DNA of 64,000 bases from Mycolicibacterium fortuitum subsp. fortuitum (GTDB lineage: Bacteria; Actinomycetota; Actinomycetes; Mycobacteriales; Mycobacteriaceae): positions 6,138,001-6,202,000 of the forward strand of contig NZ_AP025518.1 of the NCBI RefSeq assembly GCF_022179545.1, written 5' to 3'. A model generated the notes under the pieces. It had not been told where the DNA came from, did no database searches, and saw nothing but the letters and a program-made list of their open reading frames with translations. This document shows, piece by piece, positions 18,904 to 29,605 of this stretch. The translations under genes were made by a program, and so were the position numbers. Every line of letters starts with the position of its first letter. The stretch's first letter is position 1.

Positions 18904-18950
18904 TCGATCAATTCCTGCCAACGGAAATTGATGCCGTGAGCTCTCGGTTT
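18904..18950 (+). promoter_or_regulatory. ECF-sigma-type promoter block, copy 1
   Basis: TCGATCAATTCCTGCCA is followed by a -35-like GGAAAT (18923-18928), a 16-base spacer and a -10-like CGGTTT (18945-18950). The GGAA...GTT pattern fits SigE/SigH-class ECF promoters. The whole 47-base block recurs at 30156-30202 with 38 of 47 identical positions and no gaps, again ahead of a small secreted protein. Confidence 0.6.
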
Positions 18951-18989
18951 ACACAGGCATAACCGGAATGAGACAGGGAGAGCACGGAA

Positions 18990-19208
18990 ATGAAGAAGTT
19001 CGGATTCGCCGTCATAGCAGCCAGCGGACTGAGCGCAGCCGTCTTGGGCTTGGCCGCACCGGCCGTGGCCGCTGAGCCCGCCAACGTCGCAGCCCCCAAC
19101 AGCGTCACCATCTCAACAGGTGTCGATCGCCTCGACTGGCTGGACCGACTGCACCCCAAGCCGATGGTTCCCAAGGTGGACACCACTGTTCGGCACAGCG
19201 GCCGCTGA
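18990..19208 (+). CDS. small secreted protein, 72 aa
   Basis: MKKFGFAVIAASGLSAAVLG is a clear signal peptide with a cleavage site near residue 28 (PAVAAEP). The mature part is only about 44 residues, with RLDWLDRLHPKPMVPKVDTT and no cysteines. AGGGAGA precedes the ATG. Mycobacteria carry families of small proteins with this MKKFG signal and an LHP..MVPKVDT-like tail; I know of no function. It follows promoter block copy 1, so it may be an envelope-stress-induced exported peptide. Confidence 0.8.
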   Translation: MKKFGFAVIAASGLSAAVLGLAAPAVAAEPANVAAPNSVTISTGVDRLDWLDRLHPKPMVPKVDTTVRHSGR

Positions 19209-19223
19209 CGCTGCTGGCCGAGT

Positions 19224-20042
19224 TCAGAACGCGTAACGGTGGTATTGCGCCATGTACCGGAGCACGGGGACGGGCTTCATGATGGCGAGCATCATGCGGT
19301 AGTACCAGGGCAGCGTGTTGAAGACCGCATCGTCGAAAGGCGATGTGCGGGCCAGCAACCGCGTGCCCGGTACTGCCCGCAGGATGTCCTCGGGGCTGTC
19401 GATAGCCCAGTGCAGTTTGGCCCCGGATCGGCGCACCACGGTGTTGACGAATTGCGCTTTGATCCCCAGGGTGTTGAACGCATCGAATTGCAGTTCCCCA
19501 GAAGGAAATCCGTCCACGATGCGCCGCAAGAGCGCCACCCCGTCCTGTTGGGTGAGGTACATCGTGAGCCCCTCGCCGAGCATCAGGGTGGGCCGGTCGG
19601 CCGGGACGTCGCGCAGCCAGGCGGGGTCGGTCACCGAGGCGGCGATGACGTGATAGTGCTCAGCCGACGGGTACAGCTGTTCGCGCAGATGCGCGACATC
19701 GGGGTAGTCGATGTCGTACCACTCGACACCCGGGCCGGGCTGCAGGCGAAAGAACCGCCCGTCGAGGCCGCATCCAAGATGCAGCACCACGGCCTCGGGG
19801 TGCACAGCCAGGAACTGGCGGGTCCAGTGATCGAAGTGGGCGCTGCGGGTGGTCACCGACGGTGAGGTCGCTTCGGTGATCGAGGTGCGACTCCAGTCGT
19901 AGTCGATACGGTCGGCGATCTCTTTGGCCAACTTGTCACCCAGAATCGGGTGGGGCATCCCGGCATCGAGTGCCTTGGCATAGAACGTCGCCAGCATGGT
20001 CTGGGGCGCGCCGGTGAGGTCGACTTTCAGCTTGTCGGTCAT
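19224..20042 (-). CDS. SAM-dependent methyltransferase, LCM/TcmP-like family
   Basis: 272 residues. The SAM motif I reads VVLHLGCGLDGRFFRL, with the ligand-binding acidic residue in WYDIDYPDV. The N-terminal MTDKLKVDLTGAPQTMLATF and the lid region place it in the leucine carboxyl methyltransferase-like family common in mycobacteria (often annotated as polyketide O-methyltransferase). It would methylate a carboxyl or hydroxyl group; the substrate is unknown. The mycobacterial Rv0145/Rv0146 genes are of this kind and lie in the same general chromosomal neighbourhood as cyp138 and msrA. Confidence 0.82.
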   Translation of the reverse strand: MTDKLKVDLTGAPQTMLATFYAKALDAGMPHPILGDKLAKEIADRIDYDWSRTSITEATSPSVTTRSAHFDHWTRQFLAVHPEAVVLHLGCGLDGRFFRLQPGPGVEWYDIDYPDVAHLREQLYPSAEHYHVIAASVTDPAWLRDVPADRPTLMLGEGLTMYLTQQDGVALLRRIVDGFPSGELQFDAFNTLGIKAQFVNTVVRRSGAKLHWAIDSPEDILRAVPGTRLLARTSPFDDAVFNTLPWYYRMMLAIMKPVPVLRYMAQYHRYAF

Positions 20043-20104
20043 ATCGCCAGGTTAGGCGGCAATACGCTTGCCGCCCAGTGCCTTAACACTTCTCGGCGTG
20101 GTGT

Positions 20105-21121
20105 TCAGCTGCCCTTCTGTGCGCGTTTGGCCGCGCGCAGACCCACCCAGAACTTTGCCGCCTCGGCGATAGATTCCTCGACCGGCCTTGGCTGCCAACC
20201 GAGTTCGCGCACGGCCTTGGAGTGGTCGAGCTCCGCCTCGGCCCGCATCAGTCGCAACGATTCCAGGGACAGCCGCTCGTCGGTGCCGCGCAGCTTGCCC
20301 TTCAGGGTGCCGGCTGCGGCCAGCGCGTAGGAAACGGGTAGCGGAATGGATCGTTGCGGAGGGGCGACTCCGGCAGCCTCGGCGGCCAGTCGCGCCACTT
20401 CGGCGTTGCTGATCATCTTCTCCGAGATCAGGTAGCGCTCGCCAGGGGTACCCCGGTCGGCAGCCAGGAGCATGGCCTTGGCCGCGTCGTCGATGCCGAC
20501 GGCTTCGAGATCGATCCCGCTCATCACGAACGGCAGCTTGCCGAAAGCCGCGCCTGCGATGATCGCGCCGTGCGGGGTCCGTCCCCAGTCACCGCTGCCG
20601 TAGGTGGTGGAGACGCACATCGCGACGGCGGGCAGCCCGCGTTCGCGCGCGTATTGCAGCACGAGATCTTCGGCCTGTACCCGTGAGCGCACGTACGGCG
20701 TCACCTTCGACACGTCGACGACGTCGGCCTCGGTGGACCGCTTGCCGCGGCGCCGCCCGACGGTGACGTAGCTGCTTGTATAGACGAACTTGCGGAGACC
20801 TGGGACCTCCACGGCGGCGTCGAGGACGTTGCGGGTTCCTTCGACGTTGGTGCGGAACAGCGGTGCCGGGTCGCGCAACCAACCGCGAGGATCGACGACA
20901 CAGTGGTAGATGACGTCGCAGCCGGTCATCGCTTCTCGCAGCGCCTCGGTGTCGAAGACGTCGCCGAGCACCCGCGTGACGTCGAGGTCGTCGATGCCGA
21001 CGGTGTTGGCCTTGGGCCGCACCATGGCGCGGATCTCGGAACCGTCATCGGCCGCTACCAGTTGCCGCAGCACATGCGAACCCAGGAATCCGTTGGCTCC
21101 GATGACCAGCTTCGCGCTCAC
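20105..21121 (-). CDS. NAD(P)-dependent extended SDR (3-beta-HSD/epimerase-like)
   Basis: 338 residues from the GTG at 21121, four bases after the upstream gene. The Rossmann start reads KLVIGANGFLGSHVLRQL, the catalytic serine region YTSSYVTVG, and the tyrosine motif YVRSRVQAEDL. In the last, the usual YxxxK lysine is arginine, which is unusual. The order SnoaL-like gene then SDR, next to msrA and cyp138, matches Rv0138-Rv0139 of M. tuberculosis. The KstR-type operator ahead of the pair suggests a sterol-catabolism substrate, perhaps a 3-beta-hydroxysteroid. Confidence 0.85.
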   Translation of the reverse strand: MSAKLVIGANGFLGSHVLRQLVAADDGSEIRAMVRPKANTVGIDDLDVTRVLGDVFDTEALREAMTGCDVIYHCVVDPRGWLRDPAPLFRTNVEGTRNVLDAAVEVPGLRKFVYTSSYVTVGRRRGKRSTEADVVDVSKVTPYVRSRVQAEDLVLQYARERGLPAVAMCVSTTYGSGDWGRTPHGAIIAGAAFGKLPFVMSGIDLEAVGIDDAAKAMLLAADRGTPGERYLISEKMISNAEVARLAAEAAGVAPPQRSIPLPVSYALAAAGTLKGKLRGTDERLSLESLRLMRAEAELDHSKAVRELGWQPRPVEESIAEAAKFWVGLRAAKRAQKGS

Positions 21122-21125
21122 GTGA

Positions 21126-21626
21126 TCAGCCTCCGAACTTCTTGAGCCACGCCTCGGCCTCATCGGTCAGGGTGCCGAGCTCGGCGGCCTTCCGGCACCA
21201 TTTTCGGGCCGCGGACGCGAACCGCAGCGGGTTGTAGACGTCTTCCTGACGCGACCACAGGCCGTCGCCTGCGTAGGTCAGGATCGAGATGTTGGTCGCG
21301 CTGATGATGGTGCCGTCGCCCGGGTCGCGCATCGGGTTGTCGAGTTCGCAGATGATGCGTCCGGTGGGTTCGTCGATCACCGACCACAATGACGGGAACG
21401 AGGTCATGTAGCTGCCGGGGAAGGTGGTCATGGTCTTCCAGATCCAGGGCCGTACCTGTTCGCGGCCCTTCATGGTGCCCACGGCGTGTTCGATGTAGTC
21501 GACGTCGACGGTGTAGTGGTCGGCCCACACGTCCCAGTTCTTGGTCCGCGCGGCCTCCTCGACGGTCTGCTCGAACGTTTCAAAGGCAGCGGCGAGTTCA
21601 TCGCGGCTGAAAGACCTGCTCGTCAC
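21126..21626 (-). CDS. SnoaL-like (NTF2-fold) protein
   Basis: 166 residues from the GTG at 21626. It has the cone-shaped NTF2 fold signature: an N-terminal helix pair, WADHYTVDVDYIEHAVGTMKGREQVRPWI, then strands ending in ISILTYAGDGLWSRQEDVYNP. Such proteins act as small isomerases, dehydratases or binding proteins; the D/Y/H residues in the pocket suggest an enzyme. It is the first gene of an operon with the SDR. The start codon is 8 bases from the KstR box and has no ribosome site, so a leaderless transcript is likely. Confidence 0.82.
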   Translation of the reverse strand: MTSRSFSRDELAAAFETFEQTVEEAARTKNWDVWADHYTVDVDYIEHAVGTMKGREQVRPWIWKTMTTFPGSYMTSFPSLWSVIDEPTGRIICELDNPMRDPGDGTIISATNISILTYAGDGLWSRQEDVYNPLRFASAARKWCRKAAELGTLTDEAEAWLKKFGG

Positions 21627-21634
21627 CCCAAAAC

Positions 21635-21648
21635 TAGAACACGTTCTA
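21635..21648 (-). promoter_or_regulatory. KstR-type operator
   Basis: TAGAACACGTTCTA matches the published TnnAACnnGTTnnA motif of the cholesterol-catabolism repressor KstR at every fixed base. It sits immediately upstream of the GTG at 21626, where it would block transcription of the SnoaL-SDR pair. Confidence 0.75.
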
Positions 21649-21667
21649 CCAGTCTTTGTCGAGGCCC

Positions 21668-22072
21668 TTACGCCGGCGCCAGCACTTGTCTGGACCCCAA
21701 CGGGGCCTGCAGCGGGACTTCGGCAGCGCCGTGCACCGCCAGGGCGATGCACATCCGACCGACGGACTCCGGAGGTGTCCCACCACGAAGGTCGATCGTG
21801 ACCGCGTCGGCCGTTTCCTGCGTCGTCATATGCACCCCGAAGCAGTCCGGGGTGCCCGCTGTGAAGTTGACCAGCAGGCGGTCGCCGTCGCGGCTGAACG
21901 ATTCGATCCGGGTCAGGTGCGGGTCGATGATGGCGGCGTTGTCGGCAAAGAGGGTCCGCGCCGGGTCGAGCGGTACCTCGGGCACTGCGACGGGATCCGG
22001 ATCCGCTGCAGCTGTGGGGCAGCCGGCCAGCAGGAGTAAACCTGCCAGCCCTGCGGTTGCAACTACACGCAT
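21668..22072 (-). CDS. small lipoprotein
   Basis: 134 residues from the ATG at 22072. The N-terminus MRVVATAGLAGLLLLAGC is a lipoprotein signal with lipobox LLAGC, so Cys18 would be lipidated after export. The mature part has an acidic Pro-rich start and two further cysteines (PDCFGVH and RMCIALAV) that could pair. No family recognised. It ends 19 bases before the KstR box and is divergent from msrA. Confidence 0.72.
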   Translation of the reverse strand: MRVVATAGLAGLLLLAGCPTAAADPDPVAVPEVPLDPARTLFADNAAIIDPHLTRIESFSRDGDRLLVNFTAGTPDCFGVHMTTQETADAVTIDLRGGTPPESVGRMCIALAVHGAAEVPLQAPLGSRQVLAPA

Positions 22073-22107
22073 GACCACCACGGTAACCACGGAGCACAAT
22101 GGGGCAC

Positions 22108-22620
22108 ATGGGCAACTATTCGACAGCGATCCTGGCAGGCGGCTGCTTCTGGGGAATGCAGGACCTGATCCGCAAGCAGCCCGGGGTGATCTCCACCCGG
22201 GTGGGTTACACCGGCGGTCGCAACGATCACCCGACCTATCGCAATCACCCGGGCCACGCCGAGGCCGTCGAGATCGTCTATGACCCCGCGCAGACCGACT
22301 ACCGCGCACTGCTGGAGTTCTTCTTCCAGATCCACGATCCGTCCACCAAGGACCGGCAGGGCAACGACGTCGGCACCAGTTACCGGTCGGCGATCTTCTA
22401 TCTCGACGACGAGCAGAAGCGCGTCGCGCTGGACACCATCGCCGATGTGGACGCCTCGGGGCTGTGGCCGGGAAAGGTGGTCACGGAGGTGACGCCGGCC
22501 GGCGATTTCTGGGAGGCCGAACCAGAACACCAGGACTACCTGGTTCATTACCCGAACGGGTACACCTGCCACTTCCCGCGTGCGGGCTGGAAGCTGCCCA
22601 AGCGACAGACGGCCGGTTGA
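22108..22620 (+). CDS. msrA: peptide methionine sulfoxide reductase A
   Basis: 170 residues from the second ATG; an ATG at 22099 would add three. It reduces methionine-S-sulfoxide in proteins and free form, using thioredoxin. The catalytic Cys13 is in AGGCFWGM and the resolving Cys154 in YTCHF, the same numbering as the M. tuberculosis enzyme. GYTGG and GHAEAVE are the substrate-binding motifs. Its convergent neighbour is cyp138, as at the Rv0136-Rv0137c locus. Confidence 0.95.
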   Translation: MGNYSTAILAGGCFWGMQDLIRKQPGVISTRVGYTGGRNDHPTYRNHPGHAEAVEIVYDPAQTDYRALLEFFFQIHDPSTKDRQGNDVGTSYRSAIFYLDDEQKRVALDTIADVDASGLWPGKVVTEVTPAGDFWEAEPEHQDYLVHYPNGYTCHFPRAGWKLPKRQTAG

Positions 22621-22624
22621 GCGC

Positions 22625-23992
22625 CTAGGCGCCCAGCGGCGTCGCGCGGCGGCGTAGGACGACGCGCCCGCCTGCCGCCGGGGTGTAGGCCACGCCTCGG
22701 GAGTGCACTTTCTCCCCGGGCGCGTCGGTGGTCTCGATCACGAAGTGCCGCAGCACTGTTCGCAGTACCACATCCATCTCGACGTTGGCGAACACCGCCC
22801 CGACGCAGCGCCGGGTACCGCCGCCGTAGGGCAGCCAGCCCAGGCCGGGCCTGTTGCCGACGAATCGTTGCGGGTCGAAGCGGTCCGGGTCGGGGAATTC
22901 CTTCTCCGCCTCCTGGATTTGCGAGATCGCCACGATGACGGAGTGTCCGCGCGGAATCTCCCACTCCCCCAGCCTGATTGACGGGGCGTACACGTGGCGG
23001 CCGGCGAAGTCGATGACGGTGCGGTTGCGCTGCACCTCGAGGATGGTGGCCTGACGGTATTCGTTGCCGTCGGTGGCGGCCTCGGCCTCGAGTCGGGCCA
23101 GCACCTGCGGATGCCGGCTGATTCGCTCGAATGCCCAGCCCAGGGTGGACGCCGTGGTCTCGTGCCCGGCGGCCAGCAGGGTCAGCAGTTCGTCACCGAT
23201 GTCCTTGCGGGACATGGCCGAACCGTCCTCGTAGGTGCTGCGCAGCAGCAGCGCCAGGATGTCGTCGCGCTGATCGAATTCTGGATCGGCCTCCACCTTG
23301 TCGATGAGCCGGTTGATGACGGCGTCGTACTGCTGGCGGTACCGGGCCAATCGGCCCCACGGACTGAACCGGCCATAGGTGCGGCTCGGGGTGGGCACCA
23401 CCACGAGCCGCGAGCCCAGGGTGACCCACGGCGGGATGATGCGGCGCAGCTCATCGAGTTGTTCGCCGTCGGCACCGAACACCGCGCGCAGGATCACGTT
23501 GAGGGTGATCCGCATCATCGGCTCGAGAGTCTCGAACTCCTGCCCCTGCGGCCAGTTCGCCATTTCCCGGAGCGTCTCCTCTTCGAAGATCCGCTCGTAG
23601 TTCTTGATGCTCTTGCCGTGGAACGGCGGGGTGAGCAGCTTGCGGCGGCGACGGTGATCAGTGCCGTCGAGGGCGAACACCGACCCGGAGCCGAGGATGC
23701 GGCTCAAATTGGGCTGGATGTTGCCCACGTCGTCGGTGTTGGCGGTGAAGAGCTGCTTGGCCAACTGGGCGTCGGCGATCATCACCGTGGGCCCGAAGAT
23801 GGGCAGTTTGAGTTTGAAGACATCGCCCTGTCTGCGGGCGATCTGTTTGACCACCCAGCGTCTGGCCACGGCGAAACCGATGGCCTGCAAGGGCTTCGGA
23901 ACCCGCGCGTCGGGTGGCACCCGGCCCGGCACGGCGCTCACGGGGTTCGCGGCGGACTTCTCGGTGGTCTTCTCAGCTGCCAGCTCGGTCAT
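22625..23992 (-). CDS. cyp138: cytochrome P450, CYP138 type
   Basis: 455 residues from the ATG at 23992. P450 landmarks: I-helix AAGHETTASTL, K-helix EVQR (ExxR), and heme loop LPYGGGTRRCVGA with the ligand cysteine. The gene order (divergent TetR, this P450, then convergent msrA and the SnoaL/SDR pair) matches Rv0135c-Rv0139, which supports CYP138. It is a heme monooxygenase needing ferredoxin and reductase from elsewhere; the substrate is not known. Promoter and GGTAC repeats lie between it and the regulator. Confidence 0.88.
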   Translation of the reverse strand: MTELAAEKTTEKSAANPVSAVPGRVPPDARVPKPLQAIGFAVARRWVVKQIARRQGDVFKLKLPIFGPTVMIADAQLAKQLFTANTDDVGNIQPNLSRILGSGSVFALDGTDHRRRRKLLTPPFHGKSIKNYERIFEEETLREMANWPQGQEFETLEPMMRITLNVILRAVFGADGEQLDELRRIIPPWVTLGSRLVVVPTPSRTYGRFSPWGRLARYRQQYDAVINRLIDKVEADPEFDQRDDILALLLRSTYEDGSAMSRKDIGDELLTLLAAGHETTASTLGWAFERISRHPQVLARLEAEAATDGNEYRQATILEVQRNRTVIDFAGRHVYAPSIRLGEWEIPRGHSVIVAISQIQEAEKEFPDPDRFDPQRFVGNRPGLGWLPYGGGTRRCVGAVFANVEMDVVLRTVLRHFVIETTDAPGEKVHSRGVAYTPAAGGRVVLRRRATPLGA

Positions 23993-24012
23993 ACCATCTC
24001 CAGCCAGGTCCT

Positions 24013-24058
24013 GGTACCGCACGGTACCAACGTTGTGAGGTACGGTACTCTCAGGTAC
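24013..24058. promoter_or_regulatory. GGTAC repeat cluster between cyp138 and tetR: probable operator
   Basis: A perfect inverted repeat GGTACCGCACGGTACC (24013-24028, two-base centre) is followed by GGTACGGTAC (24039-24048) and another GGTACC (24053-24058). The units sit in the 91-base gap between the divergent cyp138 and tetR starts, as expected for autoregulation and control of the P450. Confidence 0.7.
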
Positions 24059-24083
24059 CAGGGAGCGCAAGGGGGTAGGAGCG

Positions 24084-24677
24084 ATGACCACGCTCAGCGC
24101 TGCCGACTCCTCCGCCGACACCTACCGGCTGCGCCTGCTCGACGGGCTTGCCGCGGCGATCGCCGACAAGGGTTATCGCGAGACGACGGTGGCCGACATC
24201 GTCCGGCACGCCCGCACGTCCAAGCGGACGTTCTACGACCAGTTCGGCACCAAGGAAGACGGCTTCCTGGAACTGTTACGAGCCAACAATGCCGCGCTCG
24301 TCGACGGCATCCAGGCTGCGGTCGATCCGGAGGCGCCCTGGCGGGATCAGATCGGACAGGCCGTCGGAGCCTACGTCGACCACATCGCGGCCGCCCCGGC
24401 CATCACGTTGAGTTGGATCCGTGAGCTGCCGGCCCTCGGCAGCAGGGCCCGCCCGCTGCAACGCGCCGCCCTGCGGGATCTGACAGATCTGTTGATCGAA
24501 CTCAGCGGCAGCGCGGGTTTTCAGCGGGCCGGTCTGTCTCGGCTCACCGAACCGATGGCGATCATCCTGCTCGGCGGGCTGCGTGAGTTGACCGCGTTGA
24601 TCGTCGAGGACGGCCGCGACATCCGCGGCATCTACGGGCCCGCAGTCGCCGCCTCGACGGCGATCATGACCGCGAAC

Positions 24678-24701
<24 letters not shown>
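24084..24701 (+). CDS. TetR-family regulator of cyp138
   Basis: 205 residues. The N-terminal helix-turn-helix reads YRETTVADIVRHARTSKRTFYDQFGTKEDGFLELL, the canonical TetR DNA-binding unit, followed by a variable helical ligand-binding domain. It is divergent from cyp138 with the GGTAC repeats between, so it most likely represses cyp138 and itself. The last 24 bases overlap the convergent second TetR gene. It corresponds to the Rv0135c position. Confidence 0.9.
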
Positions 24702-27049
<2,348 letters not shown>

Positions 27050-27058
27050 CGCCGCGGC

Positions 27059-27781
27059 CTACCCGTTGTATTCCGGCTTGCGGAAGTAGAGTGCGACGCT
27101 CTTGCCGATCACCGGGTTCAGCAGCGATTCAGCCGTACGGGTGAGCCAGGGGCGGCCCATCATGTCCCACACCAGCAGCTGGTGATAGGCCTTGACGGCG
27201 AAATGATCGTTCTTCTCGGTACCGACGAGGCATTTGAGCCACCAGTACGGTGAGTGCAGCGCGTGCTCGTGGTGCGTGTGAGTCAGCTTGAGCCCGTGTG
27301 CCAGCACCTTGTCGCGCAGTTCGTCGGCCTTGTAGATGCGGATGTGTCCGCCCTCGTTGGCGTGGTATTCGTCCGACAGCAGCCAGCACAGCTTCTCGGG
27401 GAGCCACCGCGGGACCGTGATCGCCAGTGAGCCACCAGGTTTCAGGACACGCACCAGTTCGGAGATGGCGCGATCGTCGTCGGGGACGTGCTCGAGGATC
27501 TCCGAGGCGATGACGCAGTCGAAGCTGGAGTCGGGGTACGGGAGGTCCAGCGCGTCGCCCTTGACGGCCTCGCCTTTGGCCGACAGCGGGACCTCGCCCT
27601 CAGCCCGCATGGCCTGCAGCATCGTGTCTACGTCGTTGAGGTCGGACACGCTCTGGTCGAAGCCGACGACGGACGCCCCGCGCCGGTAGGCCTCGAACGT
27701 GTGCCGGCCCGCGCCGCAGCCGACGTCGATCACGGTGGTGCCCGGCCCGACACCGAGCCGGTCGAAGTCGACGGTCAGCAT
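27059..27781 (-). CDS. class I SAM-dependent methyltransferase
   Basis: 240 residues. Motif I VIDVGCGAGRHTFEA, an acidic residue in VVGFDQSVSDL, and motifs DSSFDCVIASEILEHVPDD and LKPGGSLAITVP identify a UbiE/Methyltransf_11-type enzyme. It overlaps the glycosyltransferase stop by 7 bases, so the two are translated together. It probably modifies the sugar or lipid handled by that enzyme. Confidence 0.87.
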   Translation of the reverse strand: MLTVDFDRLGVGPGTTVIDVGCGAGRHTFEAYRRGASVVGFDQSVSDLNDVDTMLQAMRAEGEVPLSAKGEAVKGDALDLPYPDSSFDCVIASEILEHVPDDDRAISELVRVLKPGGSLAITVPRWLPEKLCWLLSDEYHANEGGHIRIYKADELRDKVLAHGLKLTHTHHEHALHSPYWWLKCLVGTEKNDHFAVKAYHQLLVWDMMGRPWLTRTAESLLNPVIGKSVALYFRKPEYNG

Positions 27782-29019
27782 TGCGTCACCTTTCCTGCCC
27801 TGGCGCGAGCCATCTCATACACCGATACCGTCTGCGCGGCAACCGATTCCCAACTGAAGACATCGAGGGCCCGTTGCCGCCCGGCGGCCCCGAGCTTGCG
27901 ACGTTCCGACGGAGAGTCGAGCAGTTCACCGAGCACGGAGGTCAGTTCGTCGACGTCGGCCGGGCGCACCAACCGGGCGCAGGCACCATCGTCGCCGACC
28001 ACCTCGGGCAGCGCGCCCGCACGGCTGGCCACGATCGGGGTACCACTGGCCATGGCCTCCACGGCCGGCAGCGAGAAACCCTCGTACAAGGACGGGATGC
28101 AGGCCACCTCAGCGGAGGCCAGCAGCGCGGCGAGTTCCTCGTCACTCAGTCCGCTGGAGCTGTGCACGATGTCGGAAATCCCGAGCTCGGCAATGAGTTT
28201 CTCGGTCGGACCGTTCGGTTCGAGCTTGGACACCAGCTGCACGTCGAGGTCGCGCGCGACCCGCAGCCGGGCCACCGCGTGCAGCAGGTGGCTGACTCCC
28301 TTGAGCGGCACGTCGGCGCTGGCGATTGCGATGATGCGTCCACGCACCCGCTGCTCGGCGGGCCTGAACAGTTCGGTGTCCACGCCCAGCGGCACGATGT
28401 GCAGCTGATCCGGTGTCACCCCGAAGTCCTGCTCGATGTCGGCGGCCGAGGACGACGACACCGTGAGCAGCTCGGGAATCTTGCGGGCCACCTTCTTCTG
28501 CATCTCGGCGAACCCGTACCAGCGCCGGACCAGCGGCTTGCGCCACCACTTGGCCGCGGCGATCTCGACAACCCGGTCACGCGTGATCGGGTGATGGACG
28601 GTGGCGACGACGGGAAGGCCGCTCTCGGCGATCTTCAGCAGTGCCGAGCCCAGGCTCTGGTTGTCGTGGACCACGTCGAACTCGTCGCGACGCTCCGCCA
28701 GGATCCGGGCGACCCGCATCGTGAAGGTCCGCGGCTCCGGGAACCCGGCGCTCCACATCGTTGCCAGCTCGAGGGCGTCGATCCGATCGCGGATCTCGCT
28801 GGGTTTGGGCACGCGGAAGGGGTCCGGCTCGCGGTAGAGGTCCAGGCTCGGGACCTTGGTCAGCTTTACCCGGGGGTCCAGCCCCTCCGGGTAGGGCTGG
28901 CCGGAGAACACCTCGACGTCGTGGCCGAGTTCTGCGAGCCCGCGGCTCAGATAGCGCACGTAGACGCCCTGGCCACCGCAGTGAGTCTTGCTCCGATAGG
29001 ACAGCAACGCGATACGCAT
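27775..29019 (-). CDS. GT4-family glycosyltransferase
   Basis: 414 residues with two Rossmann domains (GT-B fold). The N-terminus has CGGQGVYVRYLSRGLAELGH, the acceptor-side glycine loop; the C-terminal domain has IPSLYEGFSLPAVEAMASGTP, the EGFS/E..A nucleotide-sugar site of retaining GT4 enzymes. It transfers a sugar from NDP- or GDP-sugar to a lipid or glycan at the inner membrane face. It is the first gene of the GT4-methyltransferase-toroid operon and is probably controlled by the TetR at 24.7 kb through operator site 2. Confidence 0.9.
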   Translation of the reverse strand: MRIALLSYRSKTHCGGQGVYVRYLSRGLAELGHDVEVFSGQPYPEGLDPRVKLTKVPSLDLYREPDPFRVPKPSEIRDRIDALELATMWSAGFPEPRTFTMRVARILAERRDEFDVVHDNQSLGSALLKIAESGLPVVATVHHPITRDRVVEIAAAKWWRKPLVRRWYGFAEMQKKVARKIPELLTVSSSSAADIEQDFGVTPDQLHIVPLGVDTELFRPAEQRVRGRIIAIASADVPLKGVSHLLHAVARLRVARDLDVQLVSKLEPNGPTEKLIAELGISDIVHSSSGLSDEELAALLASAEVACIPSLYEGFSLPAVEAMASGTPIVASRAGALPEVVGDDGACARLVRPADVDELTSVLGELLDSPSERRKLGAAGRQRALDVFSWESVAAQTVSVYEMARARAGKVTQC

Positions 29020-29088
29020 AATCAGATCACCCGACGGCCGGAGACTTGCTGAGCTGGGAATACACGCTCACGCGTTGACTCCGAACCC

Positions 29089-29134
29089 TCTGGACATGTG
29101 TCCAGACTATAGTTTGACCTGCTAGCCAACGCAA
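29089..29134 (-). promoter_or_regulatory. promoter and operator site 2 of the glycosyltransferase operon
   Basis: On the minus strand: -35-like TTGCGT (29134-29129), a 17-base spacer, -10 TATAGT (29111-29106), then TCTGGACATGTGTCCAGA (29106-29089), a perfect palindrome with a two-base centre. Its core GGACA-NN-TGTCC is the same as in the TetR's own operator. The site covers the expected transcription start. Confidence 0.7.
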
Positions 29135-29149
29135 CGCGTCGGCCGGCGA

Positions 29150-29605
29150 TCAGGCCGGAGGGAAGCCCCCGCTGGCGACCGGCCCCCACCGCACCGGCGT
29201 GACCCGGATCAGGCACTTGCCCTGGTCGACCATCGCCTGCCGGTACTCATCCCAGTCGGGGTGTTCACCGGCGACCGCGCGGAAGTAGTCGACCAGCGGC
29301 TCCACCGCCTCCGGCAGTCCGATCACCTCGCCGTCGCCGTCGACCTGTACGTACGGGCCGTCGAACTCATCGGACAGCACCGTCACGCTGACTCTGGGCG
29401 TGCGCCGGATGTTGGCCGCCTTCGCCCGTTGCGGATAGCTGGCGACCACGATCCGGCCCTGGTCGTCCACACCGCCCGTCACCGGAGAGGTCTGCAGCGA
29501 GCCGTCGGCGCGGAACGTGGTCAGCACCATGCGGTGCCGCGGGCGCACGAAATCGAGGAGCTCGTCGATCCCTACGGTGTCAGCGGTCGCATACTTTCGA
29601 GCCAT
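29150..29605 (-). CDS. PPOX-class F420-dependent oxidoreductase-like protein
   Basis: 151 residues from the ATG at 29605; an upstream start would add six. The split beta-barrel is recognisable from RHRMVLTTFRADGSLQTSPVT, IVVASYPQRAKAANIRRTP and YVQVDGDGEVI. Mycobacterial proteins of this class bind coenzyme F420 rather than FMN and reduce small substrates or serve as quencher proteins. The 5' end overlaps the peptidase gene stop region by 26 bases, so the two are probably cotranscribed. Confidence 0.82.
   Translation of the reverse strand: MARKYATADTVGIDELLDFVRPRHRMVLTTFRADGSLQTSPVTGGVDDQGRIVVASYPQRAKAANIRRTPRVSVTVLSDEFDGPYVQVDGDGEVIGLPEAVEPLVDYFRAVAGEHPDWDEYRQAMVDQGKCLIRVTPVRWGPVASGGFPPA

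Noticed and set aside
18489..18911. A 140-codon minus-strand frame as a real gene
   Set aside because: It is Arg/Gly/Pro/Ser-rich and does not follow third-position GC; the coding-like signal lies in the two other frames.
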